In this document: positions 26,591-35,917 of the stretch, piece by piece
Layout: each line of letters starts with the position of its first letter
How positions within the stretch are numbered: the stretch's first letter is position 1
DNA from: Pigmentibacter ruber
Lineage (GTDB): Bacteria > Bdellovibrionota_B > Oligoflexia > Silvanigrellales > Silvanigrellaceae
Assembly (NCBI RefSeq): GCF_009792895.1
Contig: NZ_WSSC01000002.1
Span: 434,001-498,000, forward strand
Direction of reading: 5' to 3'
Length of the DNA: 64,000 bases
Translations under genes and position numbers: made by a program
Notes under the pieces: generated by a model
What the model was told of the DNA's origin: nothing
Database searches by the model: none
Seen by the model: the letters and a program-made list of their open reading frames with translations, nothing else

Positions 26591-26710
26591 ATCTATTTGT
26601 TTGATTTCTAAATAATAAAATGCGATATTCTGGCATTGCCTGATTGATTAAGATTATCTTGAATATGAAGGCCTTAATTTCAACTGAAACCTGAAATACT
26701 ATGAAATATT

Positions 26711-28093
26711 ATGCAGATAAATAAATTTTTTTTCGAACTAAATCATGCTGAAGATGTACAAGCAATTAAAATTACAACAAGAGTAATTACTTCGGATGTT
26801 AAAGAGATTTGGATACCAGGTTCTAAAAGTTTTACGAATAGAGCTATTGTATTAGCAGGGCTATGTGCAAAACCGGTAAATTTATATGGTTTTTTATTCT
26901 CAGAAGATTCTTATTGGGGGCTAGAGTCTCTAAAAAGGCTCGGCTATAGGGTACATATTGATTATGAATTAAAAAAAGTTCTTCTTTTCCCTCCAAATAA
27001 TAGAACTTTGGAAAATGTTGAGTTGTTTTTTGGCAAAGCTGGTACTTTAGCACGCTTTTTTCCAGCTGTAATACTAAATTGGCAAAATACCTTTCCCACT
27101 TTTTCCTGTTTAAAAGCGCGAATAAGTGGTGAGCCACAATTGATGCGCCGCCCTTTATCTGCTCTTGTGCATGCATTAAAAGAACTACACGCAAAAATAG
27201 ATCCAAATCAAATGCCTTTTACAATAGAATCTTCACAACTAGAAGGGCATTGTAAAATTAGTGGGAAAGTATCAGGCCAATTTTTAAGTGGATTGTTATT
27301 AAGTGCTGTAGGTGCGAAAAAAAATATTAGTATTGAGCGGATAGATAGTTTAGTACAACCAGATTATGTAAGAATGACCTTACAAGCTTTAACTAAATTT
27401 GGTGGAAGCGTAGAACATGATAATGATTTAAATCAATTCATATTTCAACCAGTTAGAAATTTAGGAATTGAAGATTATGTTATCGAAGCCGATGCATCTA
27501 CCTGTTGTTATTTTCTAGCGTTAGCATTTTTGCATAATTTTAATTTAAAAGTGTTGAATTTAGGATCATTAACTTTACAACCTGATTTTAAATTTATTTA
27601 TCTTTTACAAGAAATGGGCGCAAATATACAAATATCTTCTAATGAAATATGTGTTTATAAAAGTGAATATTCATTAAAACCAAAAGGAAATTTCCGATTT
27701 GATTTCTCCCAATATAGTGATCAGGCATTAACTATGGGGGCATTAGCATTATTTGCAGATGCGCCTATTGAAATATTTGGAGTATCACATATCCGCCATC
27801 ATGAAAGTGATAGAATTTCTTGTTTCGTAAAAAATATGAATACTTTGGGATTAAAAATAGAAGAAAAAACGGATGGATTTATTGTTTACCCAATAGTTAA
27901 AAATTATGCCGAAGTTTTTGGTGAATTTGAGACTTGGGAAGACCATCGTTTTGCAATGACTGGATTTTTAATTGCTTCAAAATTAAATAAAGTAACAATT
28001 AAAAATCCTAAATGTGTTGAAAAAACTGCACCACAATTTTTTAATCAAGTGCAAGAATTGGGTTTTCAAATTGAAGTAATTAAGGAAAATTAA
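26711..28093 (+). CDS. aroA: 3-phosphoshikimate 1-carboxyvinyltransferase (EPSP synthase)
   Basis: 460 aa. Sixth step of the shikimate pathway: shikimate-3-phosphate plus PEP to EPSP. Motifs include IPGSKSFTNRAIVLAGL, SEDSYWGLESLKRLG, GKAGTLARFFPA, VSGQFLSGLLLSA, the catalytic Asp in SDQALTMGALALFADAP, HHESDRI and WEDHRFAMTGF, with EKTAPQFF near the end. It is slightly long for the family (about 430) and diverged: HHESDRI replaces the usual K-E-[ST]-D-R, and GKAGT replaces NAGT. It begins the aroA-aroC-aroB run with 4 bp to aroC. Confidence 0.9.
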   Translation: MQINKFFFELNHAEDVQAIKITTRVITSDVKEIWIPGSKSFTNRAIVLAGLCAKPVNLYGFLFSEDSYWGLESLKRLGYRVHIDYELKKVLLFPPNNRTLENVELFFGKAGTLARFFPAVILNWQNTFPTFSCLKARISGEPQLMRRPLSALVHALKELHAKIDPNQMPFTIESSQLEGHCKISGKVSGQFLSGLLLSAVGAKKNISIERIDSLVQPDYVRMTLQALTKFGGSVEHDNDLNQFIFQPVRNLGIEDYVIEADASTCCYFLALAFLHNFNLKVLNLGSLTLQPDFKFIYLLQEMGANIQISSNEICVYKSEYSLKPKGNFRFDFSQYSDQALTMGALALFADAPIEIFGVSHIRHHESDRISCFVKNMNTLGLKIEEKTDGFIVYPIVKNYAEVFGEFETWEDHRFAMTGFLIASKLNKVTIKNPKCVEKTAPQFFNQVQELGFQIEVIKEN

Positions 28094-28097
28094 TAAA

Positions 28098-29198
28098 ATG
28101 TCTAGTCAATTTGGTACGCTTTTTCGCGTTTCTACTTTTGGTGAGTCGCATGGGGTTGGAGTTGGTTGTGTTATTGATGGATGTCCGCCTGGAATTTCTT
28201 TGGATCAATTAACTATTCAATCTTTTTTAAATAGACGTAGACCAGGACAAAATGAATTTACAACTCCAAGAGGGGAGCTGGATATTTGTGAGATACTATC
28301 CGGCGTAGAAAACGGAGTTACTTTAGGAACGCCTATTGCTATTCTTGTGCGCAATCAGGATAAAAAAAGTAATGACTATAATGATATTAATCAAATGTTC
28401 CGTCCTGGACATGCTGATTACACAACTTTTAAAAAATATGGTCTTATTCCTACCAGTGGTGGTGGTCGTGCTAGCGCGCGTGAAACAATAGGACGCGTTG
28501 CGGCAGCAGCCATAGCAAAAGCTTATGTGCAAAATTTTATTCCTAATATTGACATAATAGGTTGGGTTGACAGAATTTATAATATTCAAGCAAAGGTTGA
28601 TGAAGAAACTATTTCTTTTCAAGAAATAGAGGCAAGTATGATTCGCTGCCCTGATGAACAAGCTGAGAGTAAAATGAAAGAAAAAATTTTACAAGCCAAG
28701 GCTGAGGGTGATTCTTTAGGAGGTGTTATTCGATGTGTTGCAAAAAATATTCCAGCAGGATTAGGTGAACCTGTTTTTGATAAATTAGAAGCTGATTTAG
28801 CAAAAGCAATGTTAAGTTTACCTGCTGTAAGATATTTTGAAGTCGGAGATGGAATTGCTTCTACTTTTGCATTGGGTAGTGAAAACAATGATCCTTTTAT
28901 AATAAATAATAATGGTGACATTGTCACAGAAACAAATAAATCTGGTGGAATTCAGGGCGGTATTTCAAATGGAATGCCTATTGTTATTAGTGTTGGATTT
29001 AAACCTGTATCAACAATTTTCAAAGAACAAAAAACAGTTACAAAAGATCTAAAAGAATCAAAATTAAAAGTAAAATCAGGCAGACATGATCCTTGTGTGT
29101 TACCTAGGGCTGTTCCTTTAGTTGAAGCAATGTTTTGGTTAGTTATTGCAGATCACATATTGCGTCAAATTTCTTTGAATCCAAAATTTTTAAATTAA
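28098..29198 (+). CDS. aroC: Chorismate synthase
   Basis: 366 aa, usual length. Converts EPSP to chorismate using reduced FMN. Signatures are GESHGVGVGCVIDGCPPGI, RRRPGQNEFTTPR, FRPGHADYTTFKKYG, GGGRASARETIGRVAAAA and KSGRHDPCVLPRAVPLVEAM. It sits between aroA (4 bp) and aroB (13 bp), so the last steps of chorismate synthesis are transcribed together with the second step. Confidence 0.97.
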   Translation: MSSQFGTLFRVSTFGESHGVGVGCVIDGCPPGISLDQLTIQSFLNRRRPGQNEFTTPRGELDICEILSGVENGVTLGTPIAILVRNQDKKSNDYNDINQMFRPGHADYTTFKKYGLIPTSGGGRASARETIGRVAAAAIAKAYVQNFIPNIDIIGWVDRIYNIQAKVDEETISFQEIEASMIRCPDEQAESKMKEKILQAKAEGDSLGGVIRCVAKNIPAGLGEPVFDKLEADLAKAMLSLPAVRYFEVGDGIASTFALGSENNDPFIINNNGDIVTETNKSGGIQGGISNGMPIVISVGFKPVSTIFKEQKTVTKDLKESKLKVKSGRHDPCVLPRAVPLVEAMFWLVIADHILRQISLNPKFLN

Positions 29199-29211
29199 TA
29201 GAAAGAATTCT

Positions 29212-30465
29212 ATGAAACATATTCTATCTGATAACTATTCAGATATTTTGATTATCTTAAATGAGTTTTTTCAGAGTGGGCTATCAAGGAAATCAAAACC
29301 AAAATATAATGTAAAATATAAGAAAGAATTATTTGATTTTGTTTGTAAAATTTATAAAAGAGGTTTTATTTCTCAAAAGAATGATTTAAATTTTACTAAA
29401 TCTATTCCAATACCGACAATTATTAATGAATTTGAGTTAATGAAAGTATTAAATTCTTTTAATAAAGAAACAGTTTATTTTTTCGTTGATAGAAACTTAT
29501 ATGAAAAACAGAAAAATATATCTTATTATTTAAAGGACAAAAATTATCTTCTTTATTCACCGGATGAAACTACTAAAAGTCTTGAAACAGTTAAGAGTTG
29601 GATAGAAATTTTACCCCATAGTACAGAGTTATTATTTGTAATGGGTGGTGGAATTATTTTAGATATGGTTGGTTTTGTTGCAGGATTATTAAATATTAAA
29701 GTAAATTATTTATCAACCACATTACTTGCCTCAGTTGATGCTGGAATTGGCGGAAAAACAGGCGTTAATTTTTATCCCTATGGAAAAAATCAAGTAGGAT
29801 TATTTAATGAAGCAGAAAAAATTTTTTGTAACCCAGAGTATTTTCAAACACTAACATTTGAAAATATAATTTGTGGTTTAGTTGAAGCTATTAAACAATC
29901 TTGGATTTTTGGTGAGTTTGCAAATGACTATGAAGCTATTCAAAAAATATATCAGAAGCAAAATACAAATGCGGAATTTTTGTTTCTAGTTAACAAAAAT
30001 ATAAGATATAAAGCATATGTTGTTAATTTAGATTTACATGAGACTAAAGATATCAGATCTTCCTTAAATTTTGGGCATACATTAGCGCATATTTTAGAAG
30101 CTTTAGGTGAGGAAACATACTTGCAAACTCTCCCGCATGGGATTGCTGTTGCGCATGGATTATATTTCTTAGTAGAGTTTAATTTTATATCTATTTCTTC
30201 TAAACATGAAAAAATGTTTGATATTATTCAAGACATTATTAGGTTTTATCCTATAAAAATAGTTAAAGATATATCTTTAGAAAAAATTGAAAGTTATTTA
30301 ATGCAGGATAAAAAAAATGAAGATAATAAGTTATGTCAGCTTAGTTTACCTAAATATGGACATTTTAGCTTAAGTAAAGATAGTATTAATTCTGATTCAA
30401 TAACTCAAGAGTATTATATAAAAGATATAACAAGTATTATTTTTAAATATATTCATAAAAACTAG
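29212..30465 (+). CDS. aroB: 3-dehydroquinate synthase
   Basis: 417 aa, about 50 longer than typical AroB. Converts DAHP to 3-dehydroquinate with NAD and a metal ion. VMGGGIILDMVGFVAGL is the NAD-binding glycine stretch. STTLLASVDAGIGGKTGVN is the main family signature. The metal-binding residues appear in CGLVEAIKQSW, LNFGHTLAHILEAL and LPHGIAVAHGL. The extra length is at the N-terminus (about residues 1-60, basic and not conserved). Third gene of the aro run. It converges with ribB. Confidence 0.93.
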   Translation: MKHILSDNYSDILIILNEFFQSGLSRKSKPKYNVKYKKELFDFVCKIYKRGFISQKNDLNFTKSIPIPTIINEFELMKVLNSFNKETVYFFVDRNLYEKQKNISYYLKDKNYLLYSPDETTKSLETVKSWIEILPHSTELLFVMGGGIILDMVGFVAGLLNIKVNYLSTTLLASVDAGIGGKTGVNFYPYGKNQVGLFNEAEKIFCNPEYFQTLTFENIICGLVEAIKQSWIFGEFANDYEAIQKIYQKQNTNAEFLFLVNKNIRYKAYVVNLDLHETKDIRSSLNFGHTLAHILEALGEETYLQTLPHGIAVAHGLYFLVEFNFISISSKHEKMFDIIQDIIRFYPIKIVKDISLEKIESYLMQDKKNEDNKLCQLSLPKYGHFSLSKDSINSDSITQEYYIKDITSIIFKYIHKN

Positions 30466-30497
30466 TTAATAATATAAATGAATAAAACTTATATTTA

Positions 30498-31646
30498 TTA
30501 ATTTAATTTAAAATTTGAATGAATAATATTACTTAAAAAATATTTGTCTTCAGGAACTAGGTAAGGAGTATTATCAATTAATTGTTTTATATTTAGATTG
30601 AATGTTACGGATATAAACTGCATTGTTCTTAAAATGCTTAAACATCTTTTAACTGAATTTTTTGTTTTACTTAAGCCTTCTTTTGCGCTCATGTCACAAA
30701 AAGCAGAAAAATCAAAAGGAACTTTTTCAAAACAATTTCCCGGGCTAAAAATAAAAATAGCAGCGTCACAATTTTTTAAATCAACAGAATTATTCCAGGT
30801 ATTAGCAATATTTGATATGCTAAAATGAATTTTTTCTGGGTCTAATTGCTCATTATAAATACAGAGAAAAGTTGGTAAGGTAAGTTCTTTTTCATGATTT
30901 GGTTGAAGTTCAAATATGGAAAGAGGTTTTTCGCGTCCTTCAGGTGCGATAAAGTCTGAAATAGCATTGAAAAATTTATTTATTGGAGGCTGAAAGAAAA
31001 TTTTAGCCCATAGAATGTCAACAGTTGTAATATATGGCAAATCTTTAAAAACGCTGTAGTTATGATTAAAATCTGAAAATAATTTTGGATTAATCGCATT
31101 GCCATTTTCATCTAATACTTCACACATTGCAGCAACACATGGTAGTTTTACAAAATTACACAGTTCTAATAATGCTTCAGTGTGTCCAGCGCGTGCTAAC
31201 AATCCGCCCTGCATTGCACGCAAAGGAAAAACATGACCCGGACTAACAAAATCGGTGATAGTTACATTTGAATTAGCCATTAACTCAATTGTATAAGAAC
31301 GATCTTTAGCAGAAATTCCACTAGTTATTCCTGATTTTGCATCGACTGACAAAGTAAAGTTAGTATGAGAAATGCCTCCTGGGATTTGGGGTGCAGAATA
31401 TATTCCTAGCTTATTTGCAATTTCATGACTAACAGATACGCATAATAAGCCTTTTGCATGGGTTATAGCGAAGTTGACATTTTCTGGTGTTGCTCCACAT
31501 GCGTGAAAAACCAAATCTGCTTCGTTCTCCCGGCGTCCGTCATCCCCAACAAGAATAAGCCCGCCATTTTTAAATATTGCTAGAGCCTTTTGTATTTTTT
31601 CCACTAAGGTAGTAAGAGCATATAGATATTGTTCACTATAGTTCAC
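30498..31646 (-). CDS. ribB: 3,4-dihydroxy-2-butanone 4-phosphate synthase with degenerate RibA-like C-terminus
   Basis: 382 aa with GTG start (GGAG ten bases upstream). Residues about 15-215 are the RibB domain: GGLILVGDDGRRENEADLVF (the acidic catalytic loop), AKGLLCVSVS, GGISHTNFTLSVDAK, DFVSPGHVFPLRA and GHTEALLELC. The rest has the length and placement of a GTP cyclohydrolase II domain as in RibBA fusions, but I cannot find its zinc-cysteine cluster or Asp-Arg catalytic motif. It therefore probably supplies only the DHBP branch of riboflavin synthesis. I saw no FMN riboswitch in the 150 bp upstream. Confidence 0.9.
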   Translation of the reverse strand: MNYSEQYLYALTTLVEKIQKALAIFKNGGLILVGDDGRRENEADLVFHACGATPENVNFAITHAKGLLCVSVSHEIANKLGIYSAPQIPGGISHTNFTLSVDAKSGITSGISAKDRSYTIELMANSNVTITDFVSPGHVFPLRAMQGGLLARAGHTEALLELCNFVKLPCVAAMCEVLDENGNAINPKLFSDFNHNYSVFKDLPYITTVDILWAKIFFQPPINKFFNAISDFIAPEGREKPLSIFELQPNHEKELTLPTFLCIYNEQLDPEKIHFSISNIANTWNNSVDLKNCDAAIFIFSPGNCFEKVPFDFSAFCDMSAKEGLSKTKNSVKRCLSILRTMQFISVTFNLNIKQLIDNTPYLVPEDKYFLSNIIHSNFKLN

Positions 31647-31799
31647 AGATGCAAGGCTCCAAGTAGTTGATATTTTTAGCTATTATATAAAAGATGAAAA
31701 AAGAATCACAACTGATTTTTTCTCAACTCTTCAATAGCATAAAAATGTAGTTAAAGCATTAATTGTTGCGAATTGTTTCATTTTTGAAAGGATTTTGAA

Positions 31800-32543
31800 T
31801 TGATTGATTTAAATCTCAACCATTTATTCATTGTTTTTCAATTAATTATTTTAGAAGGGTTATTAAGCTTTGATAATGCTCTTGCCCTAGCTGCTTTAGT
31901 TAAAAAGAAGTTAAAAGAACCAGAACAACAAAAGAAAGCGTTACTTTTAGGAATTTGGGGTGCCTATCTTTTTAGAATTGGTATTATTTTTATTGGCGTT
32001 TGGTTAATGAAGTATGAATGGGTAAAAGCAATTGCAGGTTTATATTTGCTTTATTTATCTTGCCATGAGCTTTTTTTTCATAAAGAAACAACTCATGAAA
32101 TATCCACTTCTAATAATATTGAAAAAATTGTAATTCCTAAATCAATAAACACAAGTGTTAAACATTTCATTTTAGTTGTTGTTCAGGTTGAAATAATGGA
32201 TATTATGTTTTCAATAGACTCTATTGCTGTTGCTTTAGCAATATCTGACGTAAAATGGGTTTTAATTTCAGGGGCTTTATTGGGAGTTTTATTGATGCGT
32301 ATAGCTGCCCAATTTTTTATTAAACTGATAGAAAAATTTCCCATTTTAGAAAAAACAGCTTTTGTTTTGGTTGGAATAGCTGGTATTAATGTTATCTTAA
32401 AAATTAAGGATTTAAATTTAGGATTTTCTTATTTAACCATAGATAAACCAATTCCAGAAAACATTTTTCTTTTATTAATGGTGTTTATTTTATTAGGGTC
32501 ATTATTTTTTAATAAAACTTATGTGAAAAAAAATCATAAATAA
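31800..32543 (+). CDS. TerC-family integral membrane protein
   Basis: 247 aa with TTG start and AAGGA upstream. Polytopic, about seven membrane segments. LEGLLSFDNALALAALVKKK carries the conserved Asp-Asn of the TerC/YkoY family in the first segment, and IMDIMFSIDSIAVALAIS carries the second conserved acidic pair. TerC homologues are linked to metal ion (manganese) export and metallation of secreted proteins. Single gene, followed 66 bp later by the SemiSWEET gene. Confidence 0.9.
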   Translation: MIDLNLNHLFIVFQLIILEGLLSFDNALALAALVKKKLKEPEQQKKALLLGIWGAYLFRIGIIFIGVWLMKYEWVKAIAGLYLLYLSCHELFFHKETTHEISTSNNIEKIVIPKSINTSVKHFILVVVQVEIMDIMFSIDSIAVALAISDVKWVLISGALLGVLLMRIAAQFFIKLIEKFPILEKTAFVLVGIAGINVILKIKDLNLGFSYLTIDKPIPENIFLLLMVFILLGSLFFNKTYVKKNHK

Positions 32544-32609
32544 ATTTTATTGAGTAAAAAATTTACTTTTTCAGATATGATAGAATAAATAAATTTAAAA
32601 GGATTTATT

Positions 32610-32894
32610 ATGCTATTATATAAACATTTAATTATTGGATATATTGCTGCATTTTTAACTACTTCGGCATTTTTGCCACAAGCTATAAAAACATTGAAAT
32701 CAAAAGACACTCGTGGAATTTCACTGGTTATGTATTCCATGTTTTGTACAGGTGTGTTTTTATGGTTGTTATATGGAATTATGATTAATGATTTGATTAT
32801 TATATTAGCGAATTTTACTACTTTTATTTTTTCATTTTCAATTTTGTTAATTTGTTTCCTTAACTTGAAAAATAAAGATAAAAGGATTAAATAA
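32610..32894 (+). CDS. SemiSWEET-like sugar transporter (PQ-loop)
   Basis: 94 aa with three membrane helices, the size of bacterial SemiSWEETs, which work as dimers moving sugars by facilitated diffusion. IIGYIAAFLTTSAFLPQAIK contains the PQ hinge motif, DTRGISLVMYSMF follows, and LLYGIMINDLIIILANF holds the conserved Trp/Gly/Asn pattern of the substrate pocket. AAAAGGA precedes the start. The substrate is unknown. Confidence 0.9.
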   Translation: MLLYKHLIIGYIAAFLTTSAFLPQAIKTLKSKDTRGISLVMYSMFCTGVFLWLLYGIMINDLIIILANFTTFIFSFSILLICFLNLKNKDKRIK

Positions 32895-32925
32895 AATTGT
32901 TACTTTGAAATTGAAAGGAAAAAAA

Positions 32926-33723
32926 ATGGATTTAAAATTACAATCAAAAAAAGCTTTGATAACAGGCTCTACTTCTGGAATTGGCTTCGCAATAGCGCAA
33001 TCCTTACTTCAGGAAGGTGTTTCTATTATTATAAATGGTAGAACAGAAGATAGGGTCAAGGTAGCTATTGAAAAATTGAATAAACAAAATATTCATAAGC
33101 AAAACATTATTGGAATAGCTGCTGATGTTGGAACGCAAAAAGGTTGCGAAAAATTGATAGAGGAAGTTAATCAGGTTGATATATTGATTAATAATTTTGG
33201 AGTCTACGCAGCTCGTGAATTTGAAGAAATTAGTGATGACAATTGGATGGAAATATTCAATCAAAATGTTATGTCGGGAATAAGACTGAGTAGATACTAT
33301 TTAAAACAAATGAAAAAAAAGGATTGGGGTAGAATAGTTTTTATATCAAGCGAATCAGGAATTCATATCCCTACTGAAATGATACATTATGGCGTAACAA
33401 AGACGGCGCAAATTGCATTAGCTAGAGGTTTGGCTGAAACTACTTTAGGGACAGGTGTAACAGTAAATTCAATATTGCCAGGTCCCACATGGTCTGAAGG
33501 TGTAGAAAAGTTTGTCAGTGATTTAGCTGTGCAAAACAATTTATCAAATAAAGAAATGGAAAAGAAATTTTTTAAAGAGTATCGCTCCTCTTCACTCATT
33601 CAAAGATTTGCTTCTGTTGATGAAGTAGCTAGTTTCGTTACTTATATTTGCAGTCCCCTTTCTTCAGCCACAAATGGAGCTGCCTTAAGAGTTGAAGGTG
33701 GATTATTACGTGGAATTGTTTAA
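32926..33723 (+). CDS. Short-chain dehydrogenase/reductase
   Basis: 265 aa from the ATG at 32926, which has GAAAGGA upstream. A TTG at 32905 is the alternative and is less likely. Classical SDR fold: KALITGSTSGIGFAIAQSLL binds the nucleotide, VDILINNFGVYAAREF holds the NNxG motif, Ser of VFISSESGIH and Tyr-Lys of MIHYGVTKTAQ form the catalytic set, and VNSILPGPTWSEG follows. The substrate is unknown. It may be transcribed with the SemiSWEET gene 31 bp upstream. Confidence 0.9.
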   Translation: MDLKLQSKKALITGSTSGIGFAIAQSLLQEGVSIIINGRTEDRVKVAIEKLNKQNIHKQNIIGIAADVGTQKGCEKLIEEVNQVDILINNFGVYAAREFEEISDDNWMEIFNQNVMSGIRLSRYYLKQMKKKDWGRIVFISSESGIHIPTEMIHYGVTKTAQIALARGLAETTLGTGVTVNSILPGPTWSEGVEKFVSDLAVQNNLSNKEMEKKFFKEYRSSSLIQRFASVDEVASFVTYICSPLSSATNGAALRVEGGLLRGIV

Positions 33724-33737
33724 AATTAGGAATTAAA

Positions 33738-34245
33738 ATGTTTATAATGAATACTTTATTGAGAACTATTTTAGTTCTTTCCATTTTTCCTAGTAGCTAT
33801 GCATTTTCATTACAAAAGACTAAATTATATTGTGTAACGGATTTAAAAAATTTTGAAGTCATCATTTCTGATGAAAATTAAGTTGAAGTTGCTGGAGATT
33901 TTATTAATGTCTATGAAAATCTCCGTGGTTTAGTTAGTGAAACTACTTATTTTAAATTAACGCCTAAACATTCTTTGAAATTATTTGAATTTATTTCTGT
34001 ATGTCCTGCTTAAAAATTTGCAAGTTATTAGAAAATATAAAAATAAGTATGAAGATTTCATTATAGTTTGAAATCTAAATGGAATTTCATTTTCTAATTT
34101 TAATATGAGAGATAATTATCATACGCCAACTTTAGGTATGCGTATTACTTTTACAAGTAGAATTATAAATCAAGGTGCTCATGGTATTTATGCGCCAAAT
34201 ATTTTTAAACTGTTTTTTAATCCTCTAATCTCAGAAAAAATTTAA
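33738..34245 (+). pseudogene. Decayed secreted-protein gene
   Basis: Starts at ATG 33738 with a signal-peptide-like stretch (LLRTILVLSIFPSSYAFS). It stops at TAA 33879, but the frame continues as VEVAGDFINVYENLRGL up to a second stop at 34011. Further coding-like sequence in the +1 frame (ISFSNFNMRDNYHTPTLGMR and IINQGAHGIYAPNIF) runs to TAA 34243. Two in-frame stops and at least one frameshift indicate a dead gene. I recognise no family. It converges onto trmFO. Confidence 0.65.
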
Positions 34246-35747
34246 TTAAATTCTTTATTCCACCAATCATTAAATAATTCTTCTGAACGAGAAGCAAGCA
34301 TTTCTCTTTTTGTTGACTTATCTATTTTCTTCATTTTTAAAACTTTTTCAGAATTATTACTATACTTTTCAATGTCATCTTTGGATAATTCATTAAATAA
34401 TCCCCAGTGAATATTCATCGGTGTAAACTTTTTTGGTTCAGAGTATATACAAAAGCGAGCTAAACAACCTAAAGATGTATTTGCAGGTGGTAGGGATAAA
34501 GTTTTTTGCTTTGTTAATTTAAAGCCAATTAAATGGCCAATAAAACATCCCATAGCAGTACTTTCAAGATAGCCTTCAACACCCATAATTTGTCCTGCTA
34601 AATATATTTTATTATTTTCTTTCAATGAAAAATCTTCATTTAATACACTTGGAGAAACAAGGTAAGTATTTCTATGCATGCTTCCTAGGCGAAAAAATTC
34701 AACATTTTCAAGTCCAGGTATGGTGGAAAATATTTCTTTTTGAGCTTTCCATGTGAGGCGGGTTTGAAATCCAACCATATTCCAAGCATTATCGCCTAAA
34801 CTTTCTTTGCGTAATTGAACAACTGCATATGGCATTTTGCCGGTTTTGGGATTGATAAGTCCTTTAGGTTTCATCGGGCCAAATGAAAGAGTACGTGGCC
34901 CACTTTCTGCTAAAACTTCAATTGGTTGGCAGCCATTAAAATACTTTGGTTCTTCAAAATTTTTATGGGGGACTTTTTCTCCAAGTAAGACTTTTTCAAC
35001 AAAAGCAAAATATTCTTCTTTGTTAAACGGTAGATTTAAGTAATCACCATCCTCATCTGCATTAGAAATATCTGGCAATCCGGTTAATTTTTCATACACT
35101 AGCGTTGCATTAGAAATATCTGGGAATTCAGCTAATATTTCTTTGTTTTGAACTAGTTTTTTTTCATATAAACTAGTTTTTGATTGTCTATTTGCATAAA
35201 AAGCAACATCATAATTAATACTATCTCCATCCAAAATAGGAGCAATAGCATCATAAAAGTATAGTTGATCACTTTTTGTTAATTTTCTTAAGCTTTCAGC
35301 AAGAGCATCATCAGTTAAAGGACCTGTGGCAATCACAATTGCATTAAAATCTTTGAAAAGGTTAATTTCATCTACAGATTCAACAACTTTTTCAATAATT
35401 TCAATATTTTTATGGTTTCTTAACTTTTGCGTAATTTCTGATGAAAAAAGTTCTCGATCTACTGCTAGAGTTTCTCCTGCTGGCACTTCTGCATTTCTGG
35501 CCGCTGGAAGAATAAGACTCCCTAATTTTTCTAACTCAGCTTTTAAAGTTCCAGCAGGATTTAAACGGCTTTTAGATTTTAAACTGTTTGAACACACTAA
35601 TTCAGCAAATAAATGTGGAGATATTTGTGCTGGGGTTGTTTTTCTCGTCTTCATTTCATATAAAGTGACAGATAATTGATAGTGTTCAGCTAAAATCCAT
35701 GCACATTCACTACCTGCTAATCCAGCGCCAATAACTGCAACATTCAT
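34242..35747 (-). CDS. trmFO: Folate-dependent tRNA (uracil-5-)-methyltransferase TrmFO
   Basis: 501 aa from the ATG at 35747, preceded by AAGGA. An upstream in-frame ATG at 35780 would add 11 residues before the FAD strand. NVAVIGAGLAGSECAWILAE binds FAD, then AELVCSNSLKSK (Cys-containing family motif), NAEVPAGETLAVDRELFS, VIATGPLTDD and, near the C-terminus, GQIMGVEGYLESTAMGCFIG. It forms 5-methyluridine at tRNA position 54 with methylene-THF. TrmFO (instead of SAM-dependent TrmA) is common in Firmicutes, Alphaproteobacteria and delta-like lineages. It is slightly longer than the usual 435-460. Confidence 0.95.
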   Translation of the reverse strand: MNVAVIGAGLAGSECAWILAEHYQLSVTLYEMKTRKTTPAQISPHLFAELVCSNSLKSKSRLNPAGTLKAELEKLGSLILPAARNAEVPAGETLAVDRELFSSEITQKLRNHKNIEIIEKVVESVDEINLFKDFNAIVIATGPLTDDALAESLRKLTKSDQLYFYDAIAPILDGDSINYDVAFYANRQSKTSLYEKKLVQNKEILAEFPDISNATLVYEKLTGLPDISNADEDGDYLNLPFNKEEYFAFVEKVLLGEKVPHKNFEEPKYFNGCQPIEVLAESGPRTLSFGPMKPKGLINPKTGKMPYAVVQLRKESLGDNAWNMVGFQTRLTWKAQKEIFSTIPGLENVEFFRLGSMHRNTYLVSPSVLNEDFSLKENNKIYLAGQIMGVEGYLESTAMGCFIGHLIGFKLTKQKTLSLPPANTSLGCLARFCIYSEPKKFTPMNIHWGLFNELSKDDIEKYSNNSEKVLKMKKIDKSTKREMLASRSEELFNDWWNKEFN

Positions 35748-35917
35748 AGAACTATCCTTTTTAAGATTCTGAAAAAACAAAATTTTATAAATTTGGGTCT
35801 TAACGATGCCTAAATTTATGCTAAGAGTTTATATTGCAAAGTATGCTGTTTGTTTCAATACATTCTTTTGTTGATTTTAATGGCATTTGTTAAATATGAA
35901 AGAAAGAAGGATTAAGT

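Noticed and set aside
31647-31799. FMN riboswitch upstream of ribB
   Set aside because: The 150 bp leader lacks the conserved RFN junction sequences. I saw no matching multi-stem structure.
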